The translations under genes and the position numbers were made by a program. Under the pieces are notes generated by a model, which saw only the letters and a list, made by a program, of their open reading frames with translations, searched no databases and had not been told where the DNA came from. Positions 6,420 through 14,474 of a DNA stretch of 20,432 nt are shown here, one piece after another. Source of the stretch: Pseudomonadota bacterium (GTDB lineage Bacteria > Pseudomonadota > Alphaproteobacteria > Rhizobiales > Beijerinckiaceae); the NCBI GenBank assembly GCA_023426505.1, contig JAFAAP010000021.1, positions 1 to 20,432 of the forward strand, written 5' to 3'. Position 1 is the first letter of the stretch. Every line of letters starts with the position of its first letter.

Positions 6420-6781
6420 TTAGCCGTTGGTATGAGATGCCTTCTCGCGCCAGCTGAACGGGCCCGTGCGCTCGTAGAGCCAGCGGTACTGGGAGGTCAT
6501 GAGCCTGGCCTTGTAATACTGGTAGCCCAGCGACCCGATGATCAGGATCACGATGGTGTCGACCGCGTAGTAATGGATCGACAGCAGGGTCCCGCCGAAC
6601 AGGGCGAAGTGGATGAACCGCACCGCGGCCCCCAGGATGAACAGGTAGAGGATGAGGTTCCAGTAGGGCCGCCAGGTGATGGCGATGGCCCGGCCGGTCA
6701 TCCAGGCGGCCCAGCCGCCCATGATCACGGTCACCAGGAGGAAGAGCCAGATCGACGGTTCTTCGTAGATGATGCCCTGCA

Positions 6782-6782
<1 letters not shown>
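6420..6782 (-). CDS. DUF6867 family small membrane protein in the liv operon
   Basis: A 120-residue protein of unknown function that I recognise as the DUF6867 type found beside liv genes in Alphaproteobacteria. Three hydrophobic segments are visible: residues about 11-31 (WLFLLVTVIMGGWAAWMTG), 42-62 (LILYLFILGAAVRFIHFAL) and 70-90 (AVDTIVILIIGSLGYQY), followed by a polar, basic tail containing YRWLYERTGPFSWR. It has no signal peptide and no ATPase or channel signature of its own. Its ATG overlaps the livF stop codon by one base (TGATG at 6784-6780), so it is translated with the transporter. Position and coupling suggest an accessory or assembly subunit of LivHMGF; this is inference. Two palindromic repeats follow the stop. 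Confidence 0.87.
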
Positions 6783-7554
<772 letters not shown>

Positions 7555-7558
<4 letters not shown>

Positions 7559-8397
7559 GCGCCGATCTCCGCTTCGACTTTCTCGACCTCGTCGTCGGCG
7601 ACGCCCAGATAGGCGGCGATGACCTTCGGGTCGTTCCTCACCTCGGACGGGGTGCCGTCGGAGATCTTGGTGCCGTAGTCGAGCACCACGACGTGATCCG
7701 AGATCTCCATCACGACCGACATGTCGTGCTCGATCAGGAGGATCGAGGTCCCGTGATCCTTGCGGATCGACAGCAGGAGCTCGTTGAGCTCGAGGGATTC
7801 GCGCGGGTTGAGGCCCGCCGCCGGCTCGTCGAGGCAGAGCAGGAGCGGGTCCGTGCACATGGCGCGGGCGATCTCCAGGCGGCGCTGGTCGCCGTAGGGC
7901 AGGTCGCCGGCCGGATCGTCCGCCCGGTGGATGAGGCGGGTCTTTTCGAGCCAGAACTTGGCCCGCTCGATCGCCTCCTTCTCGGCCTTGCGGTAGCCGC
8001 CGATCCCGAGCACGCCCAGGAACGTGAAGCCGGAGGAGATCATCAGCGGGTTGTGCTGGGCCACCAGCAGGTTCTCCAGCACGGTCATGCCGGAGAACAG
8101 GCGGATGTTCTGGAAGGTGCGGGCGACCTTGGCCTTCCAGTTGATGTTATGGCCGGGCAGCCGCTCCAGCAGGAGGTGCGAGCCGTCGGGCTTGCGCAGG
8201 GCGAGCATGCCCTCTGTCGGCTTGTAGAAGCCCGTGATGCAGTTGAAGACCGTGGTCTTGCCGGCACCGTTGGGGCCGATGAGGGCCGTGATGTCGCCGC
8301 GACCGGCCCGGAAGGACAGGTCGTTGATGGCGACGAGGCCGCCGAACCGCATCGTCAGATGCTGAACGTCGAGAATGGGGTCCTGAAGCCAGCGCAT
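7555..8397 (-). CDS. livG: Branched-chain amino acid ABC transporter, ATP-binding protein LivG
   Basis: A 280-residue ABC ATPase, partner of LivF. Walker A GPNGAGKT is at residues 41-48, the degenerate signature LPYGDQRR at 166-173 (as usual for LivG), and Walker B LLLCLDEP ending at about 192; NPRES follows the D-loop and IEHDMSVVMEISDHVVVLDYG contains the switch histidine. It is longer than many LivG proteins (about 255): there is a longer linker around residues 70-90 between the first beta strands and the RTFQNIRLF Q-loop. The ATG overlaps the livM stop by one base (TGATG, 8399-8395) and the stop overlaps livF by four. Confidence 0.95.
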
Positions 8398-9812
8398 CAG
8401 CCGTGTCCTTCCTTCACCAGCGAGCCGGAGATTGCCTTGCGCTCTTTCAAGATCACCGAGGGTTCACGTTCCGAGATCAGGCCGCGCGGACGCCACACCA
8501 TCATGGCGACCATGCCCATGCCGAAGATCAGGAGACGGTATTCGTTCGGGTCGAAGCCCGATCCGAACACGGCTTGCAGGAAGGTCAGGTTGCGCAGGAT
8601 CTCGGGGCCGCCGACGAGCACGATGGCGGCGATCGCCACTCCGATCTGCGAGCCCATGCCGCCCATGACCACGATGGCCAGGATGATCGCCGATTCCAGG
8701 AAGTTGAAGCTTTCTGGGGAGACGAAGCCCTGGCGCACGGCGAAGAACGAGCCCGCGAAGCCGCCGAACATGGCCCCGATGGCGAAGGCCGTCAGCTTCG
8801 TGTTCGTGGTGTTGATGCCGAGCGACCGGCAGGCGATCTCGTCCTCACGCAGGGCCTCCCAGGCGCGGCCGACGGGCAGCTTGCGCAGACGCATGGTCAC
8901 GAAATTGGTCAGCAGCGCGAGCGCGAGGATGAGGTAGTACAGGAAGATCATCCTGTGCATACCGTTGAACTCGAGCCCGAAGGTTGCCGCGAAACCGCCT
9001 TCGCCGGCCGTGAAAGGCAGGCCGAAGAAGGTCGCGCGCGGGATCGACGAGATGCCGGCGCCACCGTTCGTGAGGTCCACCCAGTTGATGAGCACGAGGC
9101 GGATGATCTCGCCGAAGGCCAGGGTCACGATGGCGAGGTAGTCGCCGCGCAGGCGCAGGACCGGGAAGCCCAGGATCATGCCCCAGAACGCCGCCAGGAT
9201 GCCGGCGAGCGGCAGGCAGATCCAGAACGACAGCCCGAAGGTGGTCGAGAGCAGGGCGTAGGAATAGGCGCCGACCGCGTAGAACGCCACGTAGCCCAGG
9301 TCGAGAAGACCCGCGAGGCCCACCACGATGTTCAGGCCCCAGCCGAGCATCACGTAGGTGAGGATCAGGATGCCCAGATCGACCCAGTAGCGGGATTCGT
9401 TGAGGCCGCCCTGGATCAGGTAGATCAGGATCGGGAAGGTGAGGGCGATCCCGAGGAAGAACGGGATGCCGAATTTGGAGACCTTCTGGTAGGCGCTGGG
9501 TTCCGCATGGACGGCTTCCGTCGCCTGATGCGGATCGGGAAGCGCCTTGCGGTACGACCGCGACGCCGTGAAGGCGTGAAGGGCCAGCCGCAGGCCGAAC
9601 ACGATGGCGCAGATGATCGCCACGAGGCCCCAGCGGGGCGTCAGGAACAGGTCGGCGCCGCTCTGGTCGGTCTTGTAGGCCAGGATCGGGATCGACAATC
9701 CCAGGGTGATCAGGGCGGCCCTCGCCGAGTCCTTGACGGCCGCCGCGAGGTCGAAGCGGGTCGTCCCGGCTGGGCTCTGGGCCGAGCTGGTGGTGATGGA
9801 AGGAGCGTTCAT
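8397..9812 (-). CDS. livM: Branched-chain amino acid ABC transporter, permease LivM
   Basis: A 471-residue inner-membrane permease forming the channel with LivH. The core from about residue 140 onward shows the LivM pattern: YVMLGWGLNIVVGLAGLLDLGYVAF, then LRGDYLAIVTLAFGEIIRLV (the cytoplasmic coupling loop contacting the ATPases), SLGINTTNTKLTAFAIGA and MGGMGSQIG. It is long for the family: an N-terminal polar stretch of about 30 residues and two additional hydrophobic segments (about 33-47 and 60-80) precede the core, resembling the N-terminal extension of enterobacterial LivM. The start is 14 bases after the livH stop, with AAGGGG about 12 bases upstream of the ATG; the AAGGGG overlaps the end of livH. 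The stop overlaps livG. Confidence 0.94.
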   Translation of the reverse strand: MNAPSITTSSAQSPAGTTRFDLAAAVKDSARAALITLGLSIPILAYKTDQSGADLFLTPRWGLVAIICAIVFGLRLALHAFTASRSYRKALPDPHQATEAVHAEPSAYQKVSKFGIPFFLGIALTFPILIYLIQGGLNESRYWVDLGILILTYVMLGWGLNIVVGLAGLLDLGYVAFYAVGAYSYALLSTTFGLSFWICLPLAGILAAFWGMILGFPVLRLRGDYLAIVTLAFGEIIRLVLINWVDLTNGGAGISSIPRATFFGLPFTAGEGGFAATFGLEFNGMHRMIFLYYLILALALLTNFVTMRLRKLPVGRAWEALREDEIACRSLGINTTNTKLTAFAIGAMFGGFAGSFFAVRQGFVSPESFNFLESAIILAIVVMGGMGSQIGVAIAAIVLVGGPEILRNLTFLQAVFGSGFDPNEYRLLIFGMGMVAMMVWRPRGLISEREPSVILKERKAISGSLVKEGHG

Positions 9813-9826
9813 GGTCTTTAGGCCCC

Positions 9827-10747
9827 TTAAACCTTCTCGACCTCAGGCCGACCGAGGATGCCGGAGGGCATGAAGATCAGGACGATGGCGAGGATCGAGA
9901 AGGCCGCCACGTCCTTGTACTCGATCGAAAAGTAAGCCGACCAGAAGGTCTCGATCAGACCGATGATCAGCCCGCCGAGCACGGCGCCGGGCAGGGAGCC
10001 GATGCCGCCCAGAACGGCCGCCGTGAAGGCCTTCACGCCCGGCACGAAGCCGTCGCTGAAGCTCACAACGCCATAGTACAGCAGATACATGGTGCCCGCG
10101 ACGGCTGCGAGCGCCGCGCCGATCACGAAGGTGAGGGAGATGGTCCGGTCCACGTTGATGCCGAGCAGGGCGGCCATCTTGCGGTCCTGCTCGCAGGCGC
10201 GCTGGGCGCGGCCGAGCGAGGTCTTCTGCACGAGGTACCAGAAGATGGTCAGCAGCACCGCCGTGGTGACCATGATGATGATCTGCTTGTACGAGAGGGC
10301 CACGTTGTAGCCGCTTGCGCCCTGGAACAGCACGATCACGTCGCCGACCATCGGAGGGGTCGGCTTGTTGCGCGCGCCCTGGGCCACCTGCACGAAGTTC
10401 GACAGGAAGATCGACACGCCGATCGCCGAGATCAGCGGCGCCAGGCGGAACGAGCCGCGCAAGGGCCGGTAGGCGATCCGCTCGATGGCCCAGCCCCACA
10501 GGGAGGTCAGCACCATGGCGATGATGAGCACGAAGAACAGCGCGAGCACCACCGAGGAGATCCCGAGCCAGGTGGTCAGGATCAGAAAGAAGATGAGCGC
10601 GATGAACGCGGAGAGCATGAAGACGTCGCCATGGGCGAAGTTCACCATGCCGATGATGCCGAACACCATCGTGTAACCGATAGCGATGAGGCCGTAGATC
10701 GACCCCAGCGTCAGCCCGTTGATGAGCTGCTGCACAAAAATTTCCAT
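9827..10747 (-). CDS. livH: Branched-chain amino acid ABC transporter, permease LivH
   Basis: A 306-residue polytopic permease, first gene of the liv cluster. The N-terminal QQLINGLTLGSIYGLIAIG and GMVNFAHGDVFML motifs are diagnostic of LivH; the RACEQDRKMAALLGIN segment at roughly residues 190-206 is the cytoplasmic coupling loop, and GIGSLPGAVLGGLIIGLIE lies near the C-terminus. Length fits the family (about 290-310). AAGGGTAGGA lies just upstream of the ATG and serves as ribosome site. The 275-base region beyond it, shared with the divergent flavin reductase, should hold the cluster promoter. Confidence 0.95.
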   Translation of the reverse strand: MEIFVQQLINGLTLGSIYGLIAIGYTMVFGIIGMVNFAHGDVFMLSAFIALIFFLILTTWLGISSVVLALFFVLIIAMVLTSLWGWAIERIAYRPLRGSFRLAPLISAIGVSIFLSNFVQVAQGARNKPTPPMVGDVIVLFQGASGYNVALSYKQIIIMVTTAVLLTIFWYLVQKTSLGRAQRACEQDRKMAALLGINVDRTISLTFVIGAALAAVAGTMYLLYYGVVSFSDGFVPGVKAFTAAVLGGIGSLPGAVLGGLIIGLIETFWSAYFSIEYKDVAAFSILAIVLIFMPSGILGRPEVEKV

Positions 10748-10854
10748 GTCCTACCCTTGCCCCTCTGGATTGGGGTCGTTCTTGGGAAAGACCAGCAAAG
10801 CACGATGCGGGATCGACGCCAAGCCGGACCTAAGGTGAAGCGTCTCTAGCAAAC

Positions 10855-10882
10855 GCGATACCGTTCGACAACGATCTGTTAA
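10855..10882 (-). promoter_or_regulatory. Candidate promoter of the liv cluster
   Basis: On the minus strand, TTAACA (five of six matches to TTGACA) at 10882-10877 is followed after 17 bases by TATCGC (10860-10855; TAT retained), giving a leader of about 100 bases before livH. A second overlapping pair, TTGTCG-17-TAGAGA, is about as good, so the exact start is uncertain. The perfect inverted repeat at 10886-10908 lies directly upstream of the -35 position. Confidence 0.35.
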
Positions 10883-10885
10883 GTT

Positions 10886-10908
10886 TCCTATCACCCGGGC
10901 TGATAGGA
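10886..10908. promoter_or_regulatory. Perfect inverted repeat upstream of liv promoter (possible operator)
   Basis: TCCTATCA at 10886-10893 and TGATAGGA at 10901-10908 are exact complements separated by seven bases (CCCGGGC). The dyad sits between livH and the divergent flavin reductase, just upstream of the candidate liv promoter. Arm length and spacing suit a dimeric transcription factor. No T-run follows on either strand, so it is unlikely to be a terminator. The cognate regulator is not in the window. Confidence 0.5.
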
Positions 10909-11022
10909 CCGAAGTCCAAACAAACGCCAGGCGCCGCTTTGAAATCGGGCAACGGCAACCATATGCGTCATCATGGTCTTGTGCTCTGCCGAAAAGGGTG
11001 GGAGAGGCCTGTTCGGATTTAG

Positions 11023-11550
11023 ATGTTGACGAAGCAGCCTTCCCCCGATTCCGCCGCCTCCGGTGATGCCGTGCTCGATCCGCTCCTGTTCCGGGAGGGC
11101 ATGAGCCGCGTCGCGGCCGCCGTTCACGTGGTCACCACGGAGGGACCCGCCGGCCGCGCGGGCTTCACGGCGACGGCGGTCACGCCGGTGACCGACAGCC
11201 CGGCCTCCCTGCTGGTCTGCGTCAACACGGCGAGCCGCTCAGCCCAGGCGCTCCTCAAGAACGGCGTGTTCTGCGTCAACGCCCTGAACGCCGCCGACGA
11301 GGCGGTTGCGGACGCCTTCGCCGGGCGCGCCGCGCTCAAGGGACAGGACCGCTTCACGATCGGCCGCTGGGAGACGCTCCAGACCGGCTCTCCGGTCCTG
11401 GCCTCGGGCCTCGTCGCCTTCGATTGCCGCCTCACGGAGGCGCGTATCATCGCCACTCACCACGTCATCATCGGCGAGATCGTCGGCATCCGCCTCGGGG
11501 AGAAGCGGCCGGCCCTGGTCTACCAGAACCGCCTCTATCACGCGCTCTAA
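11023..11550 (+). CDS. RutF-like flavin reductase family protein
   Basis: A 175-residue FMN-binding split-barrel flavin reductase, expected to reduce free FMN or FAD with NAD(P)H for a partner monooxygenase. The sequence closely follows the RutF pattern: FREGMSRVAAAVHVVTT, EGPAGRAGFTATAV, VTDSPASLLVCVN, FCVNALNA, VAFDCRL, and a C-terminal LVYQNRLYHAL. In uracil degradation RutF supplies reduced flavin to RutA, but no rutA or other rut gene is present here, so the partner is unknown and I give no gene symbol. The ATG at 11023 has only a distant GGAGAGG; a GTG about 45 bases further in is an alternative. The stop codon overlaps the convergent formyltransferase gene by four bases. Confidence 0.87.
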   Translation: MLTKQPSPDSAASGDAVLDPLLFREGMSRVAAAVHVVTTEGPAGRAGFTATAVTPVTDSPASLLVCVNTASRSAQALLKNGVFCVNALNAADEAVADAFAGRAALKGQDRFTIGRWETLQTGSPVLASGLVAFDCRLTEARIIATHHVIIGEIVGIRLGEKRPALVYQNRLYHAL

Positions 11551-12401
11551 CCATCCTCGAAGCGCGGCCCCTTGGGTGCATAGGGGCTCCAGCCGCTGAG
11601 CTGGACGAAGCCGTCGCGGGCCGCGACGATCAGATGTTTGCGGTGCCTGTGCACGAGGCTGCCCGGCGCGTAGCGGTGCGGCTCCGCCCAGCCGCCCGCC
11701 TGCCAGACGTAGATGTAGCGGGAGTTCACCTGCGCGAAGGTCTCGATGGACCCGAAGGCCCGCACAGTGCGCAGCACCTCCTCGACGTCTTTCGTCCAGT
11801 CCAGGGTGCGCTGGGCCTGAGTCATGCGCGGCCAGTAGCTTCCGGGCCCTTGGGGCCGAGCCCGGGCCCAGAGCGACGGCAGGTCGTCGGCGATCCGGGC
11901 AGCGATCCGCCTGGCCGCGATCTGGCACTTCGCCAGGAGGAGGTCGTGGTTCTCGTCATCGGCGAGCGGGAACCGCTCGTCCGCCACGATGGCGCCGGTA
12001 TCGAAAGCGGGCTCCAGCACGTGCGCCGCCACGCCCCATTCGGGAACGCGATCCAGGATGGCCTGAAATAGGGGATAGGGACCGCGCCCGACCGGGAGCG
12101 GGGAAGGGTGGAAGTTCACCGCATAGGGCATATACGGCTCCCACCCCCGGATGAGCCAGGGGTAGCCCGCGACCACGAGAGCTTCGCAGCGCTGCGCCTT
12201 AAGGCTGGCGAGGTCCGCCAGCGAGATGCGGCCGAGCTGCACCGGCACCCGCAGGGAGCGGGCGCGGGCGGTCGTGACGTCGTTGAAGTCGTAGATCCCG
12301 TCGCAGGGGCGGCTGAAGAGCTTCACCGGCTCCCAGCCCTTGGCCAGCAGGGTCTCGAACACGTCCCCCAGGAAATCGATTCCGGCGAAGGCGAAGCGCA
12401 T
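11547..12401 (-). CDS. Formyltransferase family protein (Fmt-like, function uncertain)
   Basis: A 284-residue member of the 10-formyltetrahydrofolate-dependent formyltransferase family. The catalytic triad is in place: Asn96 and His98 in VNFHPSPLP, and Asp134 in FDTGAIV. The N-terminal strand MRFAFAGIDFLG is of the Fmt type, and the C-terminal part (PGSLVHRHRKHLIVAARDGFVQL) resembles a shortened Fmt C-terminal domain. At 284 residues it is shorter than housekeeping Fmt (about 310), lacks the usual LS-x-MGTP-type N-terminus, and is not next to def, so a role in formylating another amine (a sugar nucleotide or small molecule) is more likely than initiator tRNA. GAGGAT lies about 8 bases before the ATG. 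It starts 27 bases after the patatin gene on the same strand, suggesting an operon. Confidence 0.8.
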   Translation of the reverse strand: MRFAFAGIDFLGDVFETLLAKGWEPVKLFSRPCDGIYDFNDVTTARARSLRVPVQLGRISLADLASLKAQRCEALVVAGYPWLIRGWEPYMPYAVNFHPSPLPVGRGPYPLFQAILDRVPEWGVAAHVLEPAFDTGAIVADERFPLADDENHDLLLAKCQIAARRIAARIADDLPSLWARARPQGPGSYWPRMTQAQRTLDWTKDVEEVLRTVRAFGSIETFAQVNSRYIYVWQAGGWAEPHRYAPGSLVHRHRKHLIVAARDGFVQLSGWSPYAPKGPRFEDG

Positions 12402-12428
12402 CCGCGCCGATCCTCCCTGACGGTTGCG

Positions 12429-13892
12429 CTACTCGGTTCGTTGCGGCCCCGAGTCTAGGGAGGCGGTGACCGCCCGTCTCGGACCCTTCCGGATGAACGA
12501 CCGGAAGACCGCGTTGTTGCGCAGGGCCGTCTCGCCCGCGCTGATGACCGTCTCGAGGGTCTGCGGATCGAGCTTGAACCGGGTCGGCACCTTGTCGAGC
12601 TCGGCCTTCAGCTCCGCGCCGGCATCCTCGAAGGAGACGCGTCCCACGGTGAAGTTCAGGTCCGCGCAGTTCCAGCCGCTGAGGGTGCCGCGCAGCTTGA
12701 CGACCTCGTCGCTCGACAGGGAGCAGCGCCAGCGCCGCAGGTCCGCCTGCCAGTCGCGCATGATGGTGGTGAAGTAGTCGTAGCCTTTGTAGACGCCCGA
12801 ATCGATCGCCGCGTCCGTGACGACGCCGGCGAGCTCCATGCCGGACGGAGAGGCGAGGGTGCGCGGCCAGTTCCCGGCCGGGTCCCGACCCGCATCGACC
12901 ACGAGGAACAGGAAGCGGTTCACCCGGACCGCCTGCTCGGCGGTCATGGGCATGTAGGGCCGGTCGCGGTTCGTGCGGGCGACCGCGAGCGAATGGATTC
13001 CGAAATTGTCCGTGAGGCCGCCGTCGAGGAGCTTCACGTAGCGGTATTTCTCCGGATCGCCGCGGTAGCGCATCACGGCGGCGGCGCTGGCGCGCAGGGT
13101 CGCTGGGGCGTTGGGGTCGGCGACGCCGCGCTGGTACCATTGCGGAACCTTCCCGCCGCAGCTCGCGCCGAAATTCTCGACGTTCATCGGGATGAACAGG
13201 CCTGGCACGGCGGCCGAGGCCGCCACCGCCTCCGACAGGCGGACCTTGCTCAGGTCGCTGCACAGGATGCTGAAGGTGATCGGCTCGAACACGAAGGGCA
13301 CGCGGCTGTAGATGTCAGAGGCGGCGATCCAGACCAGCGGGCGCTTGCGGGCGAAGAGATCGGCGTAGGTCGCGCCCTCGAACAGGTTCTCGTCGAGCCA
13401 GCGCGGGAACTTGGAGCGGTCGTTGACGCCGCCGTCCTCCACGATGCGCAGCACGTTGCCGAGGGAGACATCCGTGTCGAAGCCCTGCTCGGCGTTTCGC
13501 TCCAAGAAGCGGGTGCGGAAGGTCGGCAGGCCCTCGCGCCCCTTAAGGCCGAAATAGGCGGCCGTGACCGAGCCGCCCGAAACGCCCGTGACGAGGTCGA
13601 CCATGTCGGTCATCCGGGTCTGGCCCCGGTCCGTCGCGATCTCGTAGCGGTCGAGCTCGCTCAGGACGCCGTACGAGAAGGCCGAGGCCCGCATGCCGCC
13701 GCCCGAGAAGGCGACGCCCACGACGGTCGACCCGAACTGGTCCGGGCCCAGCGGCCATCCGTCCTGGTCGGAGACCCGGGCGATGGGCTCGTTGATGGGC
13801 GCGTTATCGACGGAGCCCGCGCAGGCGGCAACCGCGAGAACCACGGCGCCCGCAAGCGACCATTGTCTGATGAGCCCCCAGCCTGTCGTCAT
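12429..13892 (-). CDS. Patatin-like phospholipase, predicted lipoprotein
   Basis: A 487-residue patatin-family lipid acyl hydrolase. The oxyanion-hole motif GGGMRA begins at residue 64, the nucleophile elbow GVSGG holds Ser105, and the dyad Asp290 lies in LLDGGLTDN, so all catalytic elements are intact. The N-terminus is a lipoprotein signal: charged start, hydrophobic LAGAVVLAVAAC with lipobox VAAC and Cys24 as lipidation site; residue +2 is Ala rather than Asp, which predicts outer-membrane sorting. The frame stays open to 14111, but I chose the ATG at 13892 because it starts the signal peptide and has GGTGGA 6 bases upstream. A candidate promoter lies just before it. Likely substrates are membrane phospholipids; the true role is unknown. 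Followed by the formyltransferase gene. Confidence 0.88.
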   Translation of the reverse strand: MTTGWGLIRQWSLAGAVVLAVAACAGSVDNAPINEPIARVSDQDGWPLGPDQFGSTVVGVAFSGGGMRASAFSYGVLSELDRYEIATDRGQTRMTDMVDLVTGVSGGSVTAAYFGLKGREGLPTFRTRFLERNAEQGFDTDVSLGNVLRIVEDGGVNDRSKFPRWLDENLFEGATYADLFARKRPLVWIAASDIYSRVPFVFEPITFSILCSDLSKVRLSEAVAASAAVPGLFIPMNVENFGASCGGKVPQWYQRGVADPNAPATLRASAAAVMRYRGDPEKYRYVKLLDGGLTDNFGIHSLAVARTNRDRPYMPMTAEQAVRVNRFLFLVVDAGRDPAGNWPRTLASPSGMELAGVVTDAAIDSGVYKGYDYFTTIMRDWQADLRRWRCSLSSDEVVKLRGTLSGWNCADLNFTVGRVSFEDAGAELKAELDKVPTRFKLDPQTLETVISAGETALRNNAVFRSFIRKGPRRAVTASLDSGPQRTE

Positions 13893-13919
13893 TCTTGTCC
13901 ACCCAGCCTCACGTGCAAC

Positions 13920-13948
13920 GCAATACGATGACGTGACGTCCGGCTCAA
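13920..13948 (-). promoter_or_regulatory. Candidate promoter for the patatin gene
   Basis: On the minus strand TTGAGC (13948-13943) and TATTGC (13925-13920) are 17 bases apart, four of six and three of six matches to the sigma-70 consensus, which is acceptable for Alphaproteobacteria. The -10 element ends 27 bases before the ATG. The palindrome GACGTGACGTC (13930-13940) falls inside the spacer. Confidence 0.4.
13930..13940. promoter_or_regulatory. Odd palindrome GACGT-G-ACGTC in the patatin promoter
   Basis: An exact 11-base palindrome around a central G, placed between the candidate -35 and -10 elements of the patatin gene. It shares the octamer ACGTGACG with the 12-base palindrome at 14006-14017 in the same intergenic region. 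Possible operator; binding factor unknown. Confidence 0.45.
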
Positions 13949-14005
13949 TAGGTCTCAGGAAAGTCTTCAGAGGAGTCTTTACTTGAGGTTGACGGAATTC
14001 AGCAC

Positions 14006-14017
14006 CGTCACGTGACG
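14006..14017. promoter_or_regulatory. Perfect 12-base palindrome CGTCACGTGACG upstream of usg
   Basis: Exact twelve-base palindrome centred on CACGTG, about 80 bases before the usg start and 110 bases before the patatin start in the divergent intergenic region. Together with 13930-13940 (shared ACGTGACG, 79 bases apart start to start of the octamer) it suggests a regulator binding two sites. Confidence 0.45.
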
Positions 14018-14098
14018 CTGGGAACTGGCCATGAGGGTCGGAATTTAGCCTTAAGCGTGGGCGTTCGGCGCCCGGCCCATTCGAAGGAAGGAGGCTGC

Positions 14099-14374
14099 AT
14101 GGCATCGGCATCGAAGGATTTCATCCGTCAGCTCGAAGGCTACGGGCTGACGACCGCCAGCATTCTCTACCGCCTGCCGGATCATCCGGCCCTGCTGCAG
14201 ACCTACATCTGGCAGGACTACGACCTGGCGCCGCGATTTCCGGTGCTTCTGGATTTTCTGGAGTTCTGGCAGAAGGAACTCGCGGGTCCGCTCCACTCGG
14301 TGACCGTGACCCATGCCCGGCTGATCCGCCCCGCGGAGTTCCGCGCCGTCGACGGGGAGATCAACCTCCATTGA
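14099..14374 (+). CDS. Usg family protein
   Basis: A 91-residue small soluble protein of the Usg-like family, first named from the tryptophan-gene region of Caulobacter and common in Alphaproteobacteria; function unknown. The family pattern is clear: DFIRQLEGYGLTTASILYRLPDHP at the N-terminus, TYIWQDYDLAPRFPVLLDFLEFW in the middle, and the VTHARLIRPAEFR end. The start at 14099 is fixed by a near-perfect AAGGAGG four bases upstream; an in-frame ATG at 14012 is possible but lacks family similarity. No trp genes are nearby. It is followed by a 16-codon mini-frame and exoD on the same strand. Confidence 0.9.
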   Translation: MASASKDFIRQLEGYGLTTASILYRLPDHPALLQTYIWQDYDLAPRFPVLLDFLEFWQKELAGPLHSVTVTHARLIRPAEFRAVDGEINLH

Positions 14375-14382
14375 GGAGGATC

Positions 14383-14433
14383 ATGCCCCGGCTGCATGAC
14401 GCCGGACTTGGCCCCGCCTCCCAACTCGGGTAG
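14383..14433 (+). CDS. Possible 16-residue leader peptide between usg and exoD
   Basis: An ATG at 14383 with the strong ribosome site GAGGAGG ending 3-4 bases upstream, 8 bases after the usg stop, opens a 16-codon frame (MPRLHDAGLGPASQLG) ending in TAG at 14431-14433. It is not in the exoD frame. It may be a translated leader that keeps ribosomes loaded for the weakly initiated exoD, a decayed gene start, or chance. No amino-acid run suggests attenuation. Confidence 0.3.
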   Translation: MPRLHDAGLGPASQLG

Positions 14434-14474
14434 AGAGGCCTTTCTTCGAGCATCCTTGAACCTGCCGGGGCTCC

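Noticed and set aside
8403..9821. A 472-codon plus-strand frame opposite livM.
   Set aside because: Charged, Gly/Asp/His-rich translation with no domain; it mirrors the livM codon pattern on the opposite strand.
10891..11127. A 78-codon minus-strand frame in the livH/flavin reductase intergenic region.
   Set aside because: Overlaps the start of the flavin reductase and the dyad, has no family pattern and no good ribosome site.
13893..14111. Upstream extension of the patatin frame by 73 codons.
   Set aside because: It would bury the lipoprotein signal peptide in the interior and overlap the usg start and both palindromes.
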